A stretch of 64,000 nucleotides of DNA from Neorhizobium galegae bv. orientalis str. HAMBI 540 (GTDB lineage: Bacteria > Pseudomonadota > Alphaproteobacteria > Rhizobiales > Rhizobiaceae), in contig NZ_HG938354.1 in the NCBI RefSeq assembly GCF_000731315.1, positions 1,736,001 through 1,800,000 on the forward strand. Direction: 5' to 3'. Below the pieces are notes generated by a model. The model made no database searches. It saw only the letters and a list, made by a program, of their open reading frames with translations, and was not told the origin of the DNA. This document shows, piece after piece, positions 49,875-59,584 of the stretch. Position 1 is the first letter of the stretch, and each line of letters starts with the position of its first letter. The position numbers were made by a program, and so were the translations under genes.

Positions 49875-49884
49875 GACGCGTTCC

Positions 49885-50832
49885 TTATCGGACCCCCACC
49901 ACGAGCTTGCGCGCGTAGGCGATGGCAGAATTCATGTTGCCGTGATTGGCGATCCCCTTGCCGGCGATATCGAACGCGGTGCCGTGATCGACGGAGGTGC
50001 GATCGATCGGCAGATCGACGGAAACGTTGACGGCCGTATCGAAGGCCACGAGCTTGATCGGGATATGGCCCTGATCGTGATACTGCGCGACGACCAGATC
50101 GAAGGTGCCGGAATAGGCGCGGTGGAAAACCGTATCGGCTGAAATCGGGCCTTGAACCTCGATACCTTCGGCGCGAGCGGCCACGACGGCCGGCGCGATC
50201 TGATCGTCATCTTCTGTGCCGAAGAGGCCGTTTTCGCCGCAATGGGGATTGATGCCGGCAACTGCAATGCGCGGACGTTGATAACCGATGCGCTTCAGAT
50301 GCGCGTCACCGGCGCGGATCGTCGCCAGAACCCGTTCCGTCGTGGCGCGCCGGATGGCCTCCTGCAGGGAGACATGCGTGGAGACATGGATCACCTTCAG
50401 GCGGTCGGACGCCAGCAGCATATATGCCGCTGCCGAACCGGTGAGGCTGCGCAACATACCCGTATGGCCATCATAGTGATGACCTGCAAGGTTGAGCGCT
50501 TCCTTGTTGATCGGCGCGGTGACGATGCAGCCGATCGAGCCGGCCTCGGCATCGCGCACGGCACGCTCGATGAAGCGGAACGCCGCATCGCCGGCGACCG
50601 CCGACAGCTGCCCCCAGGGCAAAGGCGCTCCCTCCACCGGAAGGTCGACGACGTAAGGTGTGAGATCGAGCGTGACCCCCACCGCATCACGAGCCGCCTC
50701 CAGCGTCGCAAGATTGCCATAGACCCGCGTTGCGGACCGATCGGCGTCGGACATTTCGGCGAGGGCCTTGACGGTTATCTCCGGACCAACGCCACAGGGA
50801 TCTCCCATGGTGATGCCAATGATATTGCTCAT
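49885..50832 (-). CDS. pdxA2: 4-phospho-D-threonate/erythronate dehydrogenase (PdxA2-like)
   Basis: A 315-residue PdxA-family oxidoreductase: [14 protein letters not shown] at the N-terminus, [45 protein letters not shown] and [12 protein letters not shown], which supply the phosphate site and metal histidines. PdxA itself makes pyridoxine precursor; the PdxA2 branch decarboxylates 4-phosphothreonate or 4-phosphoerythronate to dihydroxyacetone phosphate. The catabolic role is preferred because a DUF1537 kinase is encoded 3 kb away and no vitamin B6 or housekeeping gene is near. Its ATG overlaps the stop of the BNR gene (4 bp). Confidence 0.85.
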   Translation of the reverse strand: MSNIIGITMGDPCGVGPEITVKALAEMSDADRSATRVYGNLATLEAARDAVGVTLDLTPYVVDLPVEGAPLPWGQLSAVAGDAAFRFIERAVRDAEAGSIGCIVTAPINKEALNLAGHHYDGHTGMLRSLTGSAAAYMLLASDRLKVIHVSTHVSLQEAIRRATTERVLATIRAGDAHLKRIGYQRPRIAVAGINPHCGENGLFGTEDDDQIAPAVVAARAEGIEVQGPISADTVFHRAYSGTFDLVVAQYHDQGHIPIKLVAFDTAVNVSVDLPIDRTSVDHGTAFDIAGKGIANHGNMNSAIAYARKLVVGVR

Positions 50833-52025
50833 CCAATTCTCCCGTCAGTCGCGTCTGCCCAGCCCGAAGCCAGGCTGACATATTTGATTGCCCGCCTGTG
50901 GTAGGTATAGGCGAGGTGCAGTGTCCCGTCCGGCGCTTCCAGTAGCGACGGATAAGACATTTCCTTGTTCCGGCCATCGGTGGAATCGTTGGACAGGCAG
51001 GTGCCCGGCCCGTCTTCGATCAGGATACGGACTGGAAAACTAAGCCCACCATCATCCGAAATACAGACACAGACCGGCGCGCGCGGCACGCCCCAGACGG
51101 GCACGCAACCACCTGTGGGATCCGCATCCGGCCTTTCGTCGCTCTCGCCAAGCTCGTCGTAAAGCGAAGCCCGGCGATCACCGGACTGAGCCGCGTTTAC
51201 CGGGTTGCAGATCATCGCAAGCCGACCGTCCTTCAACCGAATAACCGCGATGGAGGAGTTGTTGTTCGGCACATTCGTAGCCTCGGGCACCGACCAGGAT
51301 CGGCCGTCATCGGCGCTTTCGCTCCGGTATACGAAATCCGCCTGCCTCCGGCGGAAAAACGCCGCATGACCGCCTGCGGGCAAGGCGACGGGGCTCATGT
51401 GGACGCAGCCGGTCGATTGCGGCAATTCTTCAAGGCGCCAGGTTTTCCCGGCATCTGTCGATATCCCGACCGCCGCCGTATCATGGCTTCCGTTCCACTT
51501 CTGGCCCGGCCGCTGAACGCAACGGAAGATCGGCAGAAGCCATGCGCCGTCATTCCGCACCGTCAGCGGAGCCCGGATAAAACATCCTTTCGGCAGATCG
51601 AGATAACCGCCCGTCTCCGCTGTCAGCCTTGTCGTGTCGCTTTGATCGCGCCGGATCTCGGCCATGCGGATACGGCATTCGTCCTGGTTACCGGAAGGCT
51701 GTGACGTATGGAAAAGCCAGAGCCGGCCATCGGGCGCGGTAAACAGAACCGGGTTCTGCTCGGAATGCGCGTCATCGAAACTCAGCCTCTGCGGCGGACC
51801 CCAGACGTCCGAGCCCGGCACGACGACGGACGCGAAAATGGATATGTCAGACTTGCCTTCCAGCGAACCACCGAACCAGGCGCAGATCAACGTGCCGTCG
51901 GCCAGGAGATGCAGGAAGCTTGCATGGTTCTGAACCATGGGGGAAGGCAGGAAGGCTTCGCGCCTGCCGGTGGCCACCATCCGTACCGTGCCAGTCATTG
52001 CTGACGCTATTTCATCAGGGCTCAT
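50829..52025 (-). CDS. BNR-repeat sialidase-like protein, cytoplasmic
   Basis: A 398-residue beta-propeller of the neuraminidase-like (BNR_2) type. Asp-box repeats are visible at [16 protein letters not shown] and SDDGGLSF. The N-terminal [25 protein letters not shown] and the [20 protein letters not shown] segment are typical of this subfamily. There is no signal peptide, so it should act on an imported compound. True GH33 sialidase activity is not supported: the FRIP arginine motif is absent. It leads the operon with PdxA2 and Fe-ADH; GAGGAG lies 6 bp before the ATG. Role: unknown hydrolase or lyase of a glycoside containing an acid sugar (inference). Confidence 0.75.
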   Translation of the reverse strand: MSPDEIASAMTGTVRMVATGRREAFLPSPMVQNHASFLHLLADGTLICAWFGGSLEGKSDISIFASVVVPGSDVWGPPQRLSFDDAHSEQNPVLFTAPDGRLWLFHTSQPSGNQDECRIRMAEIRRDQSDTTRLTAETGGYLDLPKGCFIRAPLTVRNDGAWLLPIFRCVQRPGQKWNGSHDTAAVGISTDAGKTWRLEELPQSTGCVHMSPVALPAGGHAAFFRRRQADFVYRSESADDGRSWSVPEATNVPNNNSSIAVIRLKDGRLAMICNPVNAAQSGDRRASLYDELGESDERPDADPTGGCVPVWGVPRAPVCVCISDDGGLSFPVRILIEDGPGTCLSNDSTDGRNKEMSYPSLLEAPDGTLHLAYTYHRRAIKYVSLASGWADATDGRIG

Positions 52026-52457
52026 AAAGCTCTCCTCTAAGCCCCGAGAATTACCAGAAACACAAAGTTGTCAAGTTTTATAAAATACACAAGTCCTAGA
52101 TTCTGGAGACTTGCAGAGCATCAACATACTGTAAAATAACAATAATTTTACGCGAAAATTTTCCTCAAAAAATAACATCGCAAAACAATTTGACAAACTG
52201 CGCGCGACAGAACATGGTTTGGGGGAGAATAGCACAGGAGGAGTAGGCGATCGCGGTGCAGCGAAATATGTGGCCCTGCCGTTGGGAGGAAATTTGGTCC
52301 AAGGTCCGAACGCCCCACGATAGAGCCTCGAAATCGCCATCGGTCTTCCTTCACGGGTCGGCTCGCCAATCACCAAATCAGCCGTTCATCCACCGGGCCA
52401 CGGCAGGTCGATCGAACGGTGTCTGACCAATTTATATTCACTTGGGAGGTGAACCAC
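52026..52457. promoter_or_regulatory. AT-rich divergent control region, 432 bp
   Basis: This gap separates the BNR operon (minus) from the Dpp-type importer operon (plus). The first 180 bp are strongly AT-rich. Minus strand: TTGACA at 52069-52074 as -35 for the BNR operon, preceded by the palindrome TTTTATAAAA (52076-52085). Plus strand: TTGACA at 52190-52195. Both boxes lie in matching contexts (AACTTGACAACT and AATTTGACAAACT) in opposite orientation about 120 bp apart, suggesting shared control. No convincing gene was seen; short reading frames here lack ribosome sites. Confidence 0.5.
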
Positions 52458-53954
52458 ATGAAGAAGATGCTGATGACCGCGCTGATCCTCGGATCTGCGC
52501 TTGCCCCGGCTTACGCAGGGTCCGGCCCTATCAAGATCGTGCTGCCTGAAGAAGCCGATCTGCTGGAGCCGTGCATGGCGACCCGTTCCAATATCGGCCG
52601 TATCATCATGGAGAACGTCAGCGAAACGCTGACCGAGCTCGATGTTCGCGGCAAGAAGGGCGTCATGCCGCGCCTGGCCGAAAAATGGGAGCAGACCCAG
52701 GACGGCAGCTGGCGGTTCCATCTCCGCCAGGGTGTCAAGTTCTCCAACGGGACGACGTTTGACGCCAAGGATGTGAAGCACAGCTTTGACCGCGTGATGA
52801 GCGACAAGAACGCCTGCGAATCCCGCCGCTATTTCGGCGGCATGAAGATCGCCGCCAATGTCGTCGACCCCTACACGATCGATTTCAAGGCCGATCCGGC
52901 CCAGCCGATCCTGCCGCTGCTGATGTCGCTGGTCACAATCGTTCCGGAAGAAACCCCGCTCGCATTCATTCGCGAGCCGATCGGCACCGGCCCCTATGCG
53001 CTGAAGAACTGGACGCCAGGCCAGCAGATCGTGCTTGCTGCTCGCAGCGATTACTGGGGTGCCAAGCCGCAGGTGACCGAGGCCACCTATCTGTTCCGTG
53101 CCGATCCGTCCGTACGTGCGGCAATGGTGAAGGCCGGAGAAGCCGACCTTTCTCCGTCGATCTCGCAGCTCGATGCGACCGACCCGAAGACTGACTTTTC
53201 CTATCTCGACAGCGAGACGGTCTATCTGCGCCTCGACCACAACATTCAGCCGCTGAACGACGTGCGGGTTCGCAAGGCGCTCAATCTTGCCATCGATCGC
53301 CAGGCGTTTCTCGGCACGCTGGTGCCCCAAGGAGCCGTGCTCGCGACGGCGCTGGTGCCGCCGACCACGCAGGGCTGGAACCCGGACGTCAAGGTGTTCC
53401 CCTATGATCCGGAAGGCGCCAAGAAGCTTCTCGCCGAGGCAAAGGCCGCCGGTGTGAAGGTCGATACGCCGATCACGCTGATCGCCCGCACGGCAAACTT
53501 CCCGAACGTCACCGAAATCATGGAAGCGGTTCAGTCGCAGCTCCAGGAAGTTGGCTTCAAGGTCGATCTGAAGTTTGTCGAAGTGGCCGAGCACGAGAGC
53601 TACTATTCCAAGCCCTTCAAGGAAGGTCGTGGCCCGATTATCGTCGCCGCCATGCACGACAACTCCAAGGGCGACCCGTCCTTCACCATGTTCTTCAAAT
53701 ATGCCTCGCAGGGCACCCAGTCGGGCTTCTCCGATCCTAAGGTCGACGACCTGATCAAGCGCGCTTCGGCGGCAGTCGGTGACGAACGTGCGAAGCTCTG
53801 GTCGCAGCTGATCGCCTACCTGCATGACGACGTGGTTGCCGACGCCCTTCTCTTCCACATGGTCGGCTTCTCGCGCGTTTCGCCGCGTATCGACTTCAAA
53901 CCGACCATCGCCACAAATTCGATGCTGCAATTGTCGGAAATCGGCATCAAATAG
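52458..53954 (+). CDS. Periplasmic binding protein, DppA/OppA family (SBP family 5)
   Basis: A 498-residue binding protein with a signal peptide ending AYA at residue 20. The mature protein has the SBP_bac_5 layout: LAEKWEQTQDGSWRFHLRQGVKFSNG near the N-terminus, VRKALNLAIDRQAF in the middle, and C-terminal YLHDDVVADALLFHMVGFSRVSPRIDF. GGGAGGTG lies before the ATG. It serves the importer encoded downstream. The family carries peptides but also many sugars and opines; neighbouring acid-sugar genes favour a non-peptide ligand. Confidence 0.9.
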   Translation: MKKMLMTALILGSALAPAYAGSGPIKIVLPEEADLLEPCMATRSNIGRIIMENVSETLTELDVRGKKGVMPRLAEKWEQTQDGSWRFHLRQGVKFSNGTTFDAKDVKHSFDRVMSDKNACESRRYFGGMKIAANVVDPYTIDFKADPAQPILPLLMSLVTIVPEETPLAFIREPIGTGPYALKNWTPGQQIVLAARSDYWGAKPQVTEATYLFRADPSVRAAMVKAGEADLSPSISQLDATDPKTDFSYLDSETVYLRLDHNIQPLNDVRVRKALNLAIDRQAFLGTLVPQGAVLATALVPPTTQGWNPDVKVFPYDPEGAKKLLAEAKAAGVKVDTPITLIARTANFPNVTEIMEAVQSQLQEVGFKVDLKFVEVAEHESYYSKPFKEGRGPIIVAAMHDNSKGDPSFTMFFKYASQGTQSGFSDPKVDDLIKRASAAVGDERAKLWSQLIAYLHDDVVADALLFHMVGFSRVSPRIDFKPTIATNSMLQLSEIGIK

Positions 53955-53995
53955 TCAGCGGAAACCGGCTGCCGGATTTCCAATCACGACCCAAA

Positions 53996-54019
53996 GGCGG
54001 CGGGTACCCATCCGCCGCC
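53996..54019 (+). promoter_or_regulatory. Intergenic hairpin after the Dpp-type binding-protein gene
   Basis: An 8-bp all-GC stem GGCGGCGG/CCGCCGCC with an 8-nt loop lies in the 83-bp gap between binding-protein and permease genes. No T-run follows. Confidence 0.58.
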
Positions 54020-54037
54020 ATAATAGTCGAGGGCGAC

Positions 54038-54952
54038 ATGCTCAGTTTTATTCGTAAGCGCTCCGTGGCGAGCTTGATTTCACTGGCAGGGCTGCTTGTG
54101 CTGGTGTTCTTCCTGTCCCGCCTCACGGGCGATCCGGCCGCTCTTTTCCTGCCCGTCGAAGCTTCGGCCGAAATGAAGCAGCAGTTCCGCGAACTTCACG
54201 GCTTGAACGACCCGCTGATGGTGCAGTTCGGACGCTATGTCGGCGACGTGCTGACCGGAAATCTCGGTGAATCGCTGCGCAAGGCGCGGCCGGCGCTGGA
54301 CGTGGTGACAGAAGCGTTCGTGTGGACGCTCTGGCTTGCGGTGATCACCATGTCGCTCGTCACGGCCGCTGCCATCGTCGTCGGCTCGCTTGCCGCTTTT
54401 CGCTCCGGCGGCTTCTTCGACCGGCTCTCCTCGATGATCTCGCTGGTGGGCGCATCGGTGCCGGACTTTTGGCTGGCAATCGTCGCGATCGTCGTGTTTT
54501 CCGTAAACCTCGCATGGCTGCCGACATCCGGCACCGGGTCGATCCTGCACTGGATCCTGCCGATCGGCGTCCTGTTCGTCCGTCCCTTCGGCATCATCGT
54601 CCAGGTGGTGCGCGGCGCGATGATCGGCGCCCTATCCTCCGCCTATGTGAAGACGGCCCGCGCAAAAGGCGTCAAGGCCGGTCCGATCATCTTCATCCAT
54701 GCCCTGCGCAACGCCATGCTGCCGGTCATCACCGTCATCGGAGACCAGGCGGCGAGCCTCTTGAACGGCGCCGTCGTGGTCGAGACGATCTTTGGTTTCC
54801 CCGGTGTCGGCAAGTTGATGATCGATTCGATCCTGCAACGGGATTTCAACGTCGTCCTGGCCGCGATCCTGGTGACCGCGCTGGCGATCTTCCTCATGAA
54901 CCTGCTGATCGACCTTGCCTATGCGCTTCTCGATCCGCGCATCCGTCATTGA
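54038..54952 (+). CDS. ABC permease, DppB type
   Basis: A 304-residue permease. The first helix is SVASLISLAGLLVLVFFLSRLTGDPAALFLP, followed by five helices and the EAA loop KTARAKGVKAGPIIFIHALR. It ends LAYALLDPRIRH, the usual DppB/OppB C-terminus. It pairs with the DppC-type permease that starts 11 bp downstream. Confidence 0.92.
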   Translation: MLSFIRKRSVASLISLAGLLVLVFFLSRLTGDPAALFLPVEASAEMKQQFRELHGLNDPLMVQFGRYVGDVLTGNLGESLRKARPALDVVTEAFVWTLWLAVITMSLVTAAAIVVGSLAAFRSGGFFDRLSSMISLVGASVPDFWLAIVAIVVFSVNLAWLPTSGTGSILHWILPIGVLFVRPFGIIVQVVRGAMIGALSSAYVKTARAKGVKAGPIIFIHALRNAMLPVITVIGDQAASLLNGAVVVETIFGFPGVGKLMIDSILQRDFNVVLAAILVTALAIFLMNLLIDLAYALLDPRIRH

Positions 54953-54963
54953 GGAGCGCAACG

Positions 54964-55887
54964 ATGAGTGTTTCCACCTCCGATACGACGATCGTGCACG
55001 AGCCCTCCTTCCCGGTCCGCATGGCGCGGATGCTATGGGCCGACAAATTCGCGCTCTGCGCAGTGATCTTCCTGCTCGTCATCATTGTGCTTGCCCTGAT
55101 CGGGCCGTCCTGGCTCGGCGAACTCGCTACCAAGCAGAACCTCCGCGGCCGCAACCTCGCGCCCTTCGACTGGAGCCGTGAATGGGTGTGGTGGATGGGG
55201 GCGGACGCTCTCGGCCGGCCATTGCTCGCCCGCATCATCGTCGCGACGCAAAACACGCTCATGGTCGCCGCCGGCGCGGTGATCCTGTCGTCGGTCATCG
55301 GCACGCTGCTCGGCCTCGTCGCCGGCTTTTCCTCACCGCGCGTTGGGCAGGTGATCATGCGCCTGGCAGACGTGATCATGTCCTTTCCCTCGCTGCTGAT
55401 CGCGGTGATCGTCCTTTATCTCCTGGGCTCCTCGATCCTGAACCTGGTCGCCGTCCTGTCGATCACCCGCATCCCCGTTTACCTGCGCACCACCCGCGCC
55501 GAGGTGCTGGAGATCCGCGAGCGGATGTTCGTGCAGGCGGCGCGGGTGATGGGCGCTTCGCAGAACCGCATCCTGTTCCGTCACATCCTGCCGGTCGTTT
55601 TCCCGACGCTCACCACGCTGGCGACGCTGGACTTCGCCTATGTCATGCTTGCCGAAAGCGCGTTGTCCTTCCTCGGCATCGGCATCCAGCCGCCGGCGAT
55701 CACCTGGGGGCTGATGATTTCCCAAGGGCGCCAATATCTCACCAATGCCTGGTGGCTCTCGTTCTGGCCCGGGCTGGCGATCATCATGACCACCTTGTCG
55801 CTCAACCTTTTGTCGAACTGGCTGCGCATCGCGCTCGACCCCGTTCAGCGCTGGCGCCTGGAAATGAAAGGCCGAAAGAATGGCTGA
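54964..55887 (+). CDS. ABC permease, DppC type
   Basis: A 307-residue permease with the DppC features: an N-terminal helix, GADALGRPLLARIIVATQNTL at the start of the transport domain, and the EAA loop VQAARVMGASQNRILFRHILP. The ATG at 54964 has GAGG upstream. The stop overlaps the ATPase start by 8 bp (ATGGCTGA). Confidence 0.92.
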   Translation: MSVSTSDTTIVHEPSFPVRMARMLWADKFALCAVIFLLVIIVLALIGPSWLGELATKQNLRGRNLAPFDWSREWVWWMGADALGRPLLARIIVATQNTLMVAAGAVILSSVIGTLLGLVAGFSSPRVGQVIMRLADVIMSFPSLLIAVIVLYLLGSSILNLVAVLSITRIPVYLRTTRAEVLEIRERMFVQAARVMGASQNRILFRHILPVVFPTLTTLATLDFAYVMLAESALSFLGIGIQPPAITWGLMISQGRQYLTNAWWLSFWPGLAIIMTTLSLNLLSNWLRIALDPVQRWRLEMKGRKNG

Positions 55888-57496
55888 GCACCTGCTGGAA
55901 GTCCGCAACCTCTCGGTCGAGTTCCATACGGCCGCCGGCGTCGTGCATGCCGTGCGCAACATCTCCTACCATCTCGACCGCGGCGAGACGCTGGCGATCC
56001 TCGGCGAAAGCGGGTCCGGCAAGTCGGTTTCGTCAGCGGCGATCATGAACCTCATCGACATGCCGCCCGGGCGGATCAGTGCCGGGCAGATCCTGCTCGA
56101 CGGCAAGGACCTGCTGACCATGTCGCCCCAGGCGCGCCGCGAGGCAAACGGCCGACGGATCGCCATGATCTTTCAGGACCCGCTCAGCCATCTGAACCCG
56201 GTCTATACCGTCGGATGGCAGATCCGCGAGGCGATGACGACCCACGGCATGCCGGCCGGACAGGCCAAAAGCGAAGCCCTGCGCCTGTTGACGCGCGTCG
56301 GAATTCCGGACCCGGGAGGCGCCATGGGCAAATATCCGCACGAGTTTTCCGGCGGCCAGCGTCAGCGCGTGATGATTGCGATGGCGCTTGCGCTGCGCCC
56401 CGACCTGCTGATCGCCGATGAGCCGACCACAGCACTCGACGTGACGGTCCAGGCCGAGGTGCTGGCGCTGTTGAAGGAACTGCAGCGGGAAACCGGCATG
56501 GGCGTGCTGATCATCACCCACGATCTCGGCGTGGTGGCCGAAATCGCCGATCGGGTGGTCGTCATGGAAAAAGGCGAGTTGGTCGAGACCGGCACGGTCC
56601 GCGATGTCTACAAGAACCCCACGCATCCCTATACCAAAAAGCTGATCGGCGCTGCCCCCGGAAAGGGCGAGATGCACGTCGCGCAGCTGTCGGGCGAACC
56701 GCTGCTTAGCGTCCGGGACGTGCGCAAGCGCTACGGCTCTTTCGATGCGCTGAAGGGGGTTTCCTTCGACCTCCGGGCTGGCGAGACCATGGCGATCGTC
56801 GGAGAAAGCGGCTCGGGCAAATCGACGCTTGCCCGCGTTCTTTTGAGGCTGGACGAGCCGGACGCCGGTACGGCGCACTGGAAGGGGCGCGATCTCTTTA
56901 TGCTCTCGCCGTCGGAACTCTACAAGCTCCGGCGCGATCTTCAGATGGTGTTTCAGGACCCCACCCAGTCGCTCAATCCACGCATGACGGTGTTCCAGCT
57001 CGTATCGGAAGCATGGGCCATCCATCCTGATATCCTGCCGAAACGTCGGTGGCGGGAACGGGTCGCGGAACTGCTGGTGCAGGTGGGCCTTTCGGTCGAG
57101 CACATGGGCCGTTATCCGCACCAGTTCTCGGGCGGCCAGCGGCAGAGGATTGCAATCGCCCGTGCGCTTGCGCTCGAACCACAGCTGATCGTCTGCGACG
57201 AGGCGGTGTCGGCGCTCGACGTATCGGTGCAGGCCCAGGTCATCGCGCTTCTCGACAAGCTGCGAAGGGACATAGGCATCTCCTTCATCTTCATCGCCCA
57301 CGACCTGCCCGTCGTTCGCGACTTCGCGGATTACGTCATGGTCATGCAGAAGGGCGAAGTGGTGGAATTGGGAACGGTCCGGGAGATCTTCGAGACGCCC
57401 CGTGAAGCCTATACAAAAGCGCTCCTGGCGGCGAGCCTCGATCCGGACCCGGACGTTCAGGCCGAACACCGGGCAGCCCGTCTCAAACGTGCATGA
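55880..57496 (+). CDS. Fused ABC ATPase, DppD-DppF type
   Basis: A 538-residue protein with two ABC domains: Walker [10 protein letters not shown] and signature [15 protein letters not shown] in the first, [14 protein letters not shown] and [15 protein letters not shown] in the second. It energises the Dpp-type importer of this operon. It has the same two-domain architecture as the ATPase at 702-2369 but differs throughout, so the two are paralogues rather than a recent duplication. Confidence 0.92.
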   Translation: MAEHLLEVRNLSVEFHTAAGVVHAVRNISYHLDRGETLAILGESGSGKSVSSAAIMNLIDMPPGRISAGQILLDGKDLLTMSPQARREANGRRIAMIFQDPLSHLNPVYTVGWQIREAMTTHGMPAGQAKSEALRLLTRVGIPDPGGAMGKYPHEFSGGQRQRVMIAMALALRPDLLIADEPTTALDVTVQAEVLALLKELQRETGMGVLIITHDLGVVAEIADRVVVMEKGELVETGTVRDVYKNPTHPYTKKLIGAAPGKGEMHVAQLSGEPLLSVRDVRKRYGSFDALKGVSFDLRAGETMAIVGESGSGKSTLARVLLRLDEPDAGTAHWKGRDLFMLSPSELYKLRRDLQMVFQDPTQSLNPRMTVFQLVSEAWAIHPDILPKRRWRERVAELLVQVGLSVEHMGRYPHQFSGGQRQRIAIARALALEPQLIVCDEAVSALDVSVQAQVIALLDKLRRDIGISFIFIAHDLPVVRDFADYVMVMQKGEVVELGTVREIFETPREAYTKALLAASLDPDPDVQAEHRAARLKRA

Positions 57497-57500
57497 CAAA

Positions 57501-57514
57501 CCGCCGAGCGGCGG
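57501..57514 (+). promoter_or_regulatory. Small hairpin between ATPase and DapA-family genes
   Basis: A 5-bp GC stem CCGCC/GGCGG with a 4-nt loop lies in the 36-bp gap, just before the ribosome site of the DapA-family gene. It could modulate translation of that gene; weak evidence. Confidence 0.3.
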
Positions 57515-57532
57515 ATAAGCGGAGTTGATTGA

Positions 57533-58414
57533 ATGACCAGAAATGCCTTTGTCGCACTCGTGACCTGCTTCAACGAGGACGAGACGATTAATTTCGAGGC
57601 GACCCGCGCCCAGGTGCGCCGGCAGGTGGCGGCGGGCAACAACATCATGTGCGCCGGCACCAATGGTGATTTCACTGCTCTCACCCACGAAGAGAAGATC
57701 CGCCTGACCGAACACGTGGTCGACGAGGTTGCGGGTCGCGCCAAAGTCATCGTCAATGCCGGGATGCCAGCCACATTCGAGACGGTGCAACTGGCCAAAG
57801 AGTTTGACCGGATCGGCGTCGACGGCATCGCCGTCATCACCCCCTTCTTCATCGCCTGCATGCAGGACGGGCTGGTCCGCCACTTCTCGACGGTCGCGGA
57901 TGCGGTCAAGACACCGGTTTATCTCTATGACATCCCCGCCCGGACCCAGAACCACATCGAGCCGGCGACGGCCGCAAAGCTCGCCGGGCACGGCAATATC
58001 GCCGGCATCAAGGATTCCGGCGGCGCTCAGGAAACTCTGGCAGCCTACCTTCAGGTCTCGAAAGAGAACCCGGGCTTCGAGGTCTATTCCGGTCCTGACC
58101 ATCTCGTTCTGTGGTCGCTGCAGAACGGTGCTGCGGGCTGCATATCGGGGCTCGGAAATGCTCTGCCGCACGTGCTCGCCGGCATCCTTGCAGCCTTCAA
58201 CTCCGGCGACATTGCGGAAGCGGAGCGTCAGCAGGCGATCTATACCGCCTTCCGCACCGACCTTTATGCGCTGGGCTTTGCGCCCGCCATGGTCAAGCGT
58301 TCGCTTTACCTTCAGGACAAATCAGTCGGCGCGAGCAGGCAGCCTGCCCTGCTTCCGGACGAGGCTCAGGACGAGAAAATAAGAGAGATCCTGAAAAAGT
58401 ACGATCTTCTCTAG
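57533..58414 (+). CDS. DapA/NanA-family aldolase or lyase
   Basis: A 293-residue TIM-barrel enzyme of the dihydrodipicolinate synthase/N-acetylneuraminate lyase superfamily. The phosphate/carboxylate loop reads CAGTNGDFTALTHEEK (classic GTTGE replaced by GTNGD), the catalytic tyrosine lies in YDIPARTQ and the Schiff-base lysine in GIKDSGG. Members cleave or form 2-keto acids. It is the last gene of the importer operon, so it probably cleaves a 2-keto-3-deoxy acid derived from the imported compound. Lysine biosynthesis is unlikely given the context, and the altered loop argues against a housekeeping DapA. Confidence 0.82.
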   Translation: MTRNAFVALVTCFNEDETINFEATRAQVRRQVAAGNNIMCAGTNGDFTALTHEEKIRLTEHVVDEVAGRAKVIVNAGMPATFETVQLAKEFDRIGVDGIAVITPFFIACMQDGLVRHFSTVADAVKTPVYLYDIPARTQNHIEPATAAKLAGHGNIAGIKDSGGAQETLAAYLQVSKENPGFEVYSGPDHLVLWSLQNGAAGCISGLGNALPHVLAGILAAFNSGDIAEAERQQAIYTAFRTDLYALGFAPAMVKRSLYLQDKSVGASRQPALLPDEAQDEKIREILKKYDLL

Positions 58415-58488
58415 GTTCTAATCCCGGCCTTGATGGTGCAATAACGTGCGTTGATTGAAGGGGCCGGTCGGCATTCGCCGCTGCAACC

Positions 58489-59553
58489 CTATTTGGTGAT
58501 CACGAAGACCGCGTCCGGCGCCCAGCTGATGCAGCATTCCTCGCCTTCCCTGATGATCACCACATCGGCACCGAGCACCCTGACGCGCATCGGAATATCC
58601 CCTGCCCGGCCGATCACGAGTGCGTTGTCGCCGTAGTTGACGATCGTCTCGACGATCATGCGGACGTTCTTGCGGCCCTCGACCGGGCTGCGCGACAGCT
58701 TGATGTGCTCCGGGCGGATCAGAAGCGTCACCTTCTGGCCGTCCGCAAGAGCATCTTCGCCAGCGTATTGGAAGGCTCCAAGCGTCGGGTTCTCGGCCGT
58801 TCTGCCGGCCCCGCTGGTAATGATTGCCGGAATCAGGTTGCTCTCGCCGATGAAGGCGGCGACGAAGGAGGTCTGCGGGCGATGGTAGATATCCAGGGGT
58901 GCTGCGACCTGCTCGATACGTCCCTTCTCGAACACCACGATGCGATCGGACATCGACATGGCTTCCGACTGGTCGTGGGTCACGAAGATGGTCGTCACGC
59001 CAAGGCTGCGCTGGATGCGCTTGATCTCGATCTGCATCTGCTCACGCAGGTTCTTGTCGAGCGCGCCGAGCGGCTCGTCGAGCAGAAGCAGCGAAGGCTC
59101 GAAAACCAGGGCGCGGGCAAGCGCGACCCGCTGCTGCTGCCCGCCGGACAATTCCTTCGGATGGCGATGGCCAAAACCCTTGAGGCCGACGAGTGACAGC
59201 ATGTCCTCTGCCTGTCTCAAGCCCTGCGAGCGGCTCACGCCACGCATCTGCAACGGGAAATAGACATTTTCGACCGCCGTCTTGTGCGGAAACAAGGCAT
59301 AGTTCTGGAACACGATGCCGATATTGCGCTCATGCGGCGCAAGCTCGGAAATCGACTGGCCACCGACTTCCACCTTGCCGCCGCTCGCCTTTTCGAAACC
59401 GGCAATGATCATCAGCGTCGTCGTCTTGCCCGAGCCGCTCGGCCCCAGGAAGGTCACGAACTCCCCCTTGTCGACCGACAGGCTCACGTCGTCGAGCGCG
59501 GTGAAATGTCCGTAGGTCTTGGTGATGTTGGAGAGTTGCAGGTAGTTCGTCAT
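58489..59553 (-). CDS. ABC transporter ATPase, PotA type
   Basis: A 354-residue ATPase of the spermidine/putrescine/iron group: Walker A GPSGSGKTT, FQNYALFPHKTA, signature LSGGQQQRVALARAL, Walker B LLLLDEPLGALD and switch VTHDQSEA, with a TOBE domain at the C-terminus. The ATG at 59553 has AAGGA upstream. Last gene of the Pot-type operon; the 74-bp convergent gap to the DapA-family gene shows no clear terminator. Confidence 0.9.
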   Translation of the reverse strand: MTNYLQLSNITKTYGHFTALDDVSLSVDKGEFVTFLGPSGSGKTTTLMIIAGFEKASGGKVEVGGQSISELAPHERNIGIVFQNYALFPHKTAVENVYFPLQMRGVSRSQGLRQAEDMLSLVGLKGFGHRHPKELSGGQQQRVALARALVFEPSLLLLDEPLGALDKNLREQMQIEIKRIQRSLGVTTIFVTHDQSEAMSMSDRIVVFEKGRIEQVAAPLDIYHRPQTSFVAAFIGESNLIPAIITSGAGRTAENPTLGAFQYAGEDALADGQKVTLLIRPEHIKLSRSPVEGRKNVRMIVETIVNYGDNALVIGRAGDIPMRVRVLGADVVIIREGEECCISWAPDAVFVITK

Positions 59554-59584
59554 TGGAAATCCTTGGGGGGAGCCCTTGGGAGGA

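Noticed and set aside
49885..50832. PdxA as a vitamin B6 biosynthesis gene
   Set aside because: The usual neighbours (KsgA, SurA, PdxJ) are absent and the gene sits in an operon with Fe-ADH and near a DUF1537 kinase, the signature of the catabolic PdxA2 branch.
52071..52376. Possible 101-residue minus-strand gene in the AT-rich gap
   Set aside because: It covers both divergent promoters, has no ribosome site and a composition unlike the genes around it.
50829..58414. Sialic acid catabolism (sialidase plus NanA)
   Set aside because: The BNR protein lacks the FRIP motif and a signal peptide, the lyase has a GTNGD loop, and NanE, NanK, NagA and NagB are absent. PdxA2 and DUF1537 point to acid sugars instead.
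57533..58414. Housekeeping dihydrodipicolinate synthase
   Set aside because: The active-site loop differs (GTNGD), and the gene is the last member of an importer operon with no lysine-pathway neighbour.
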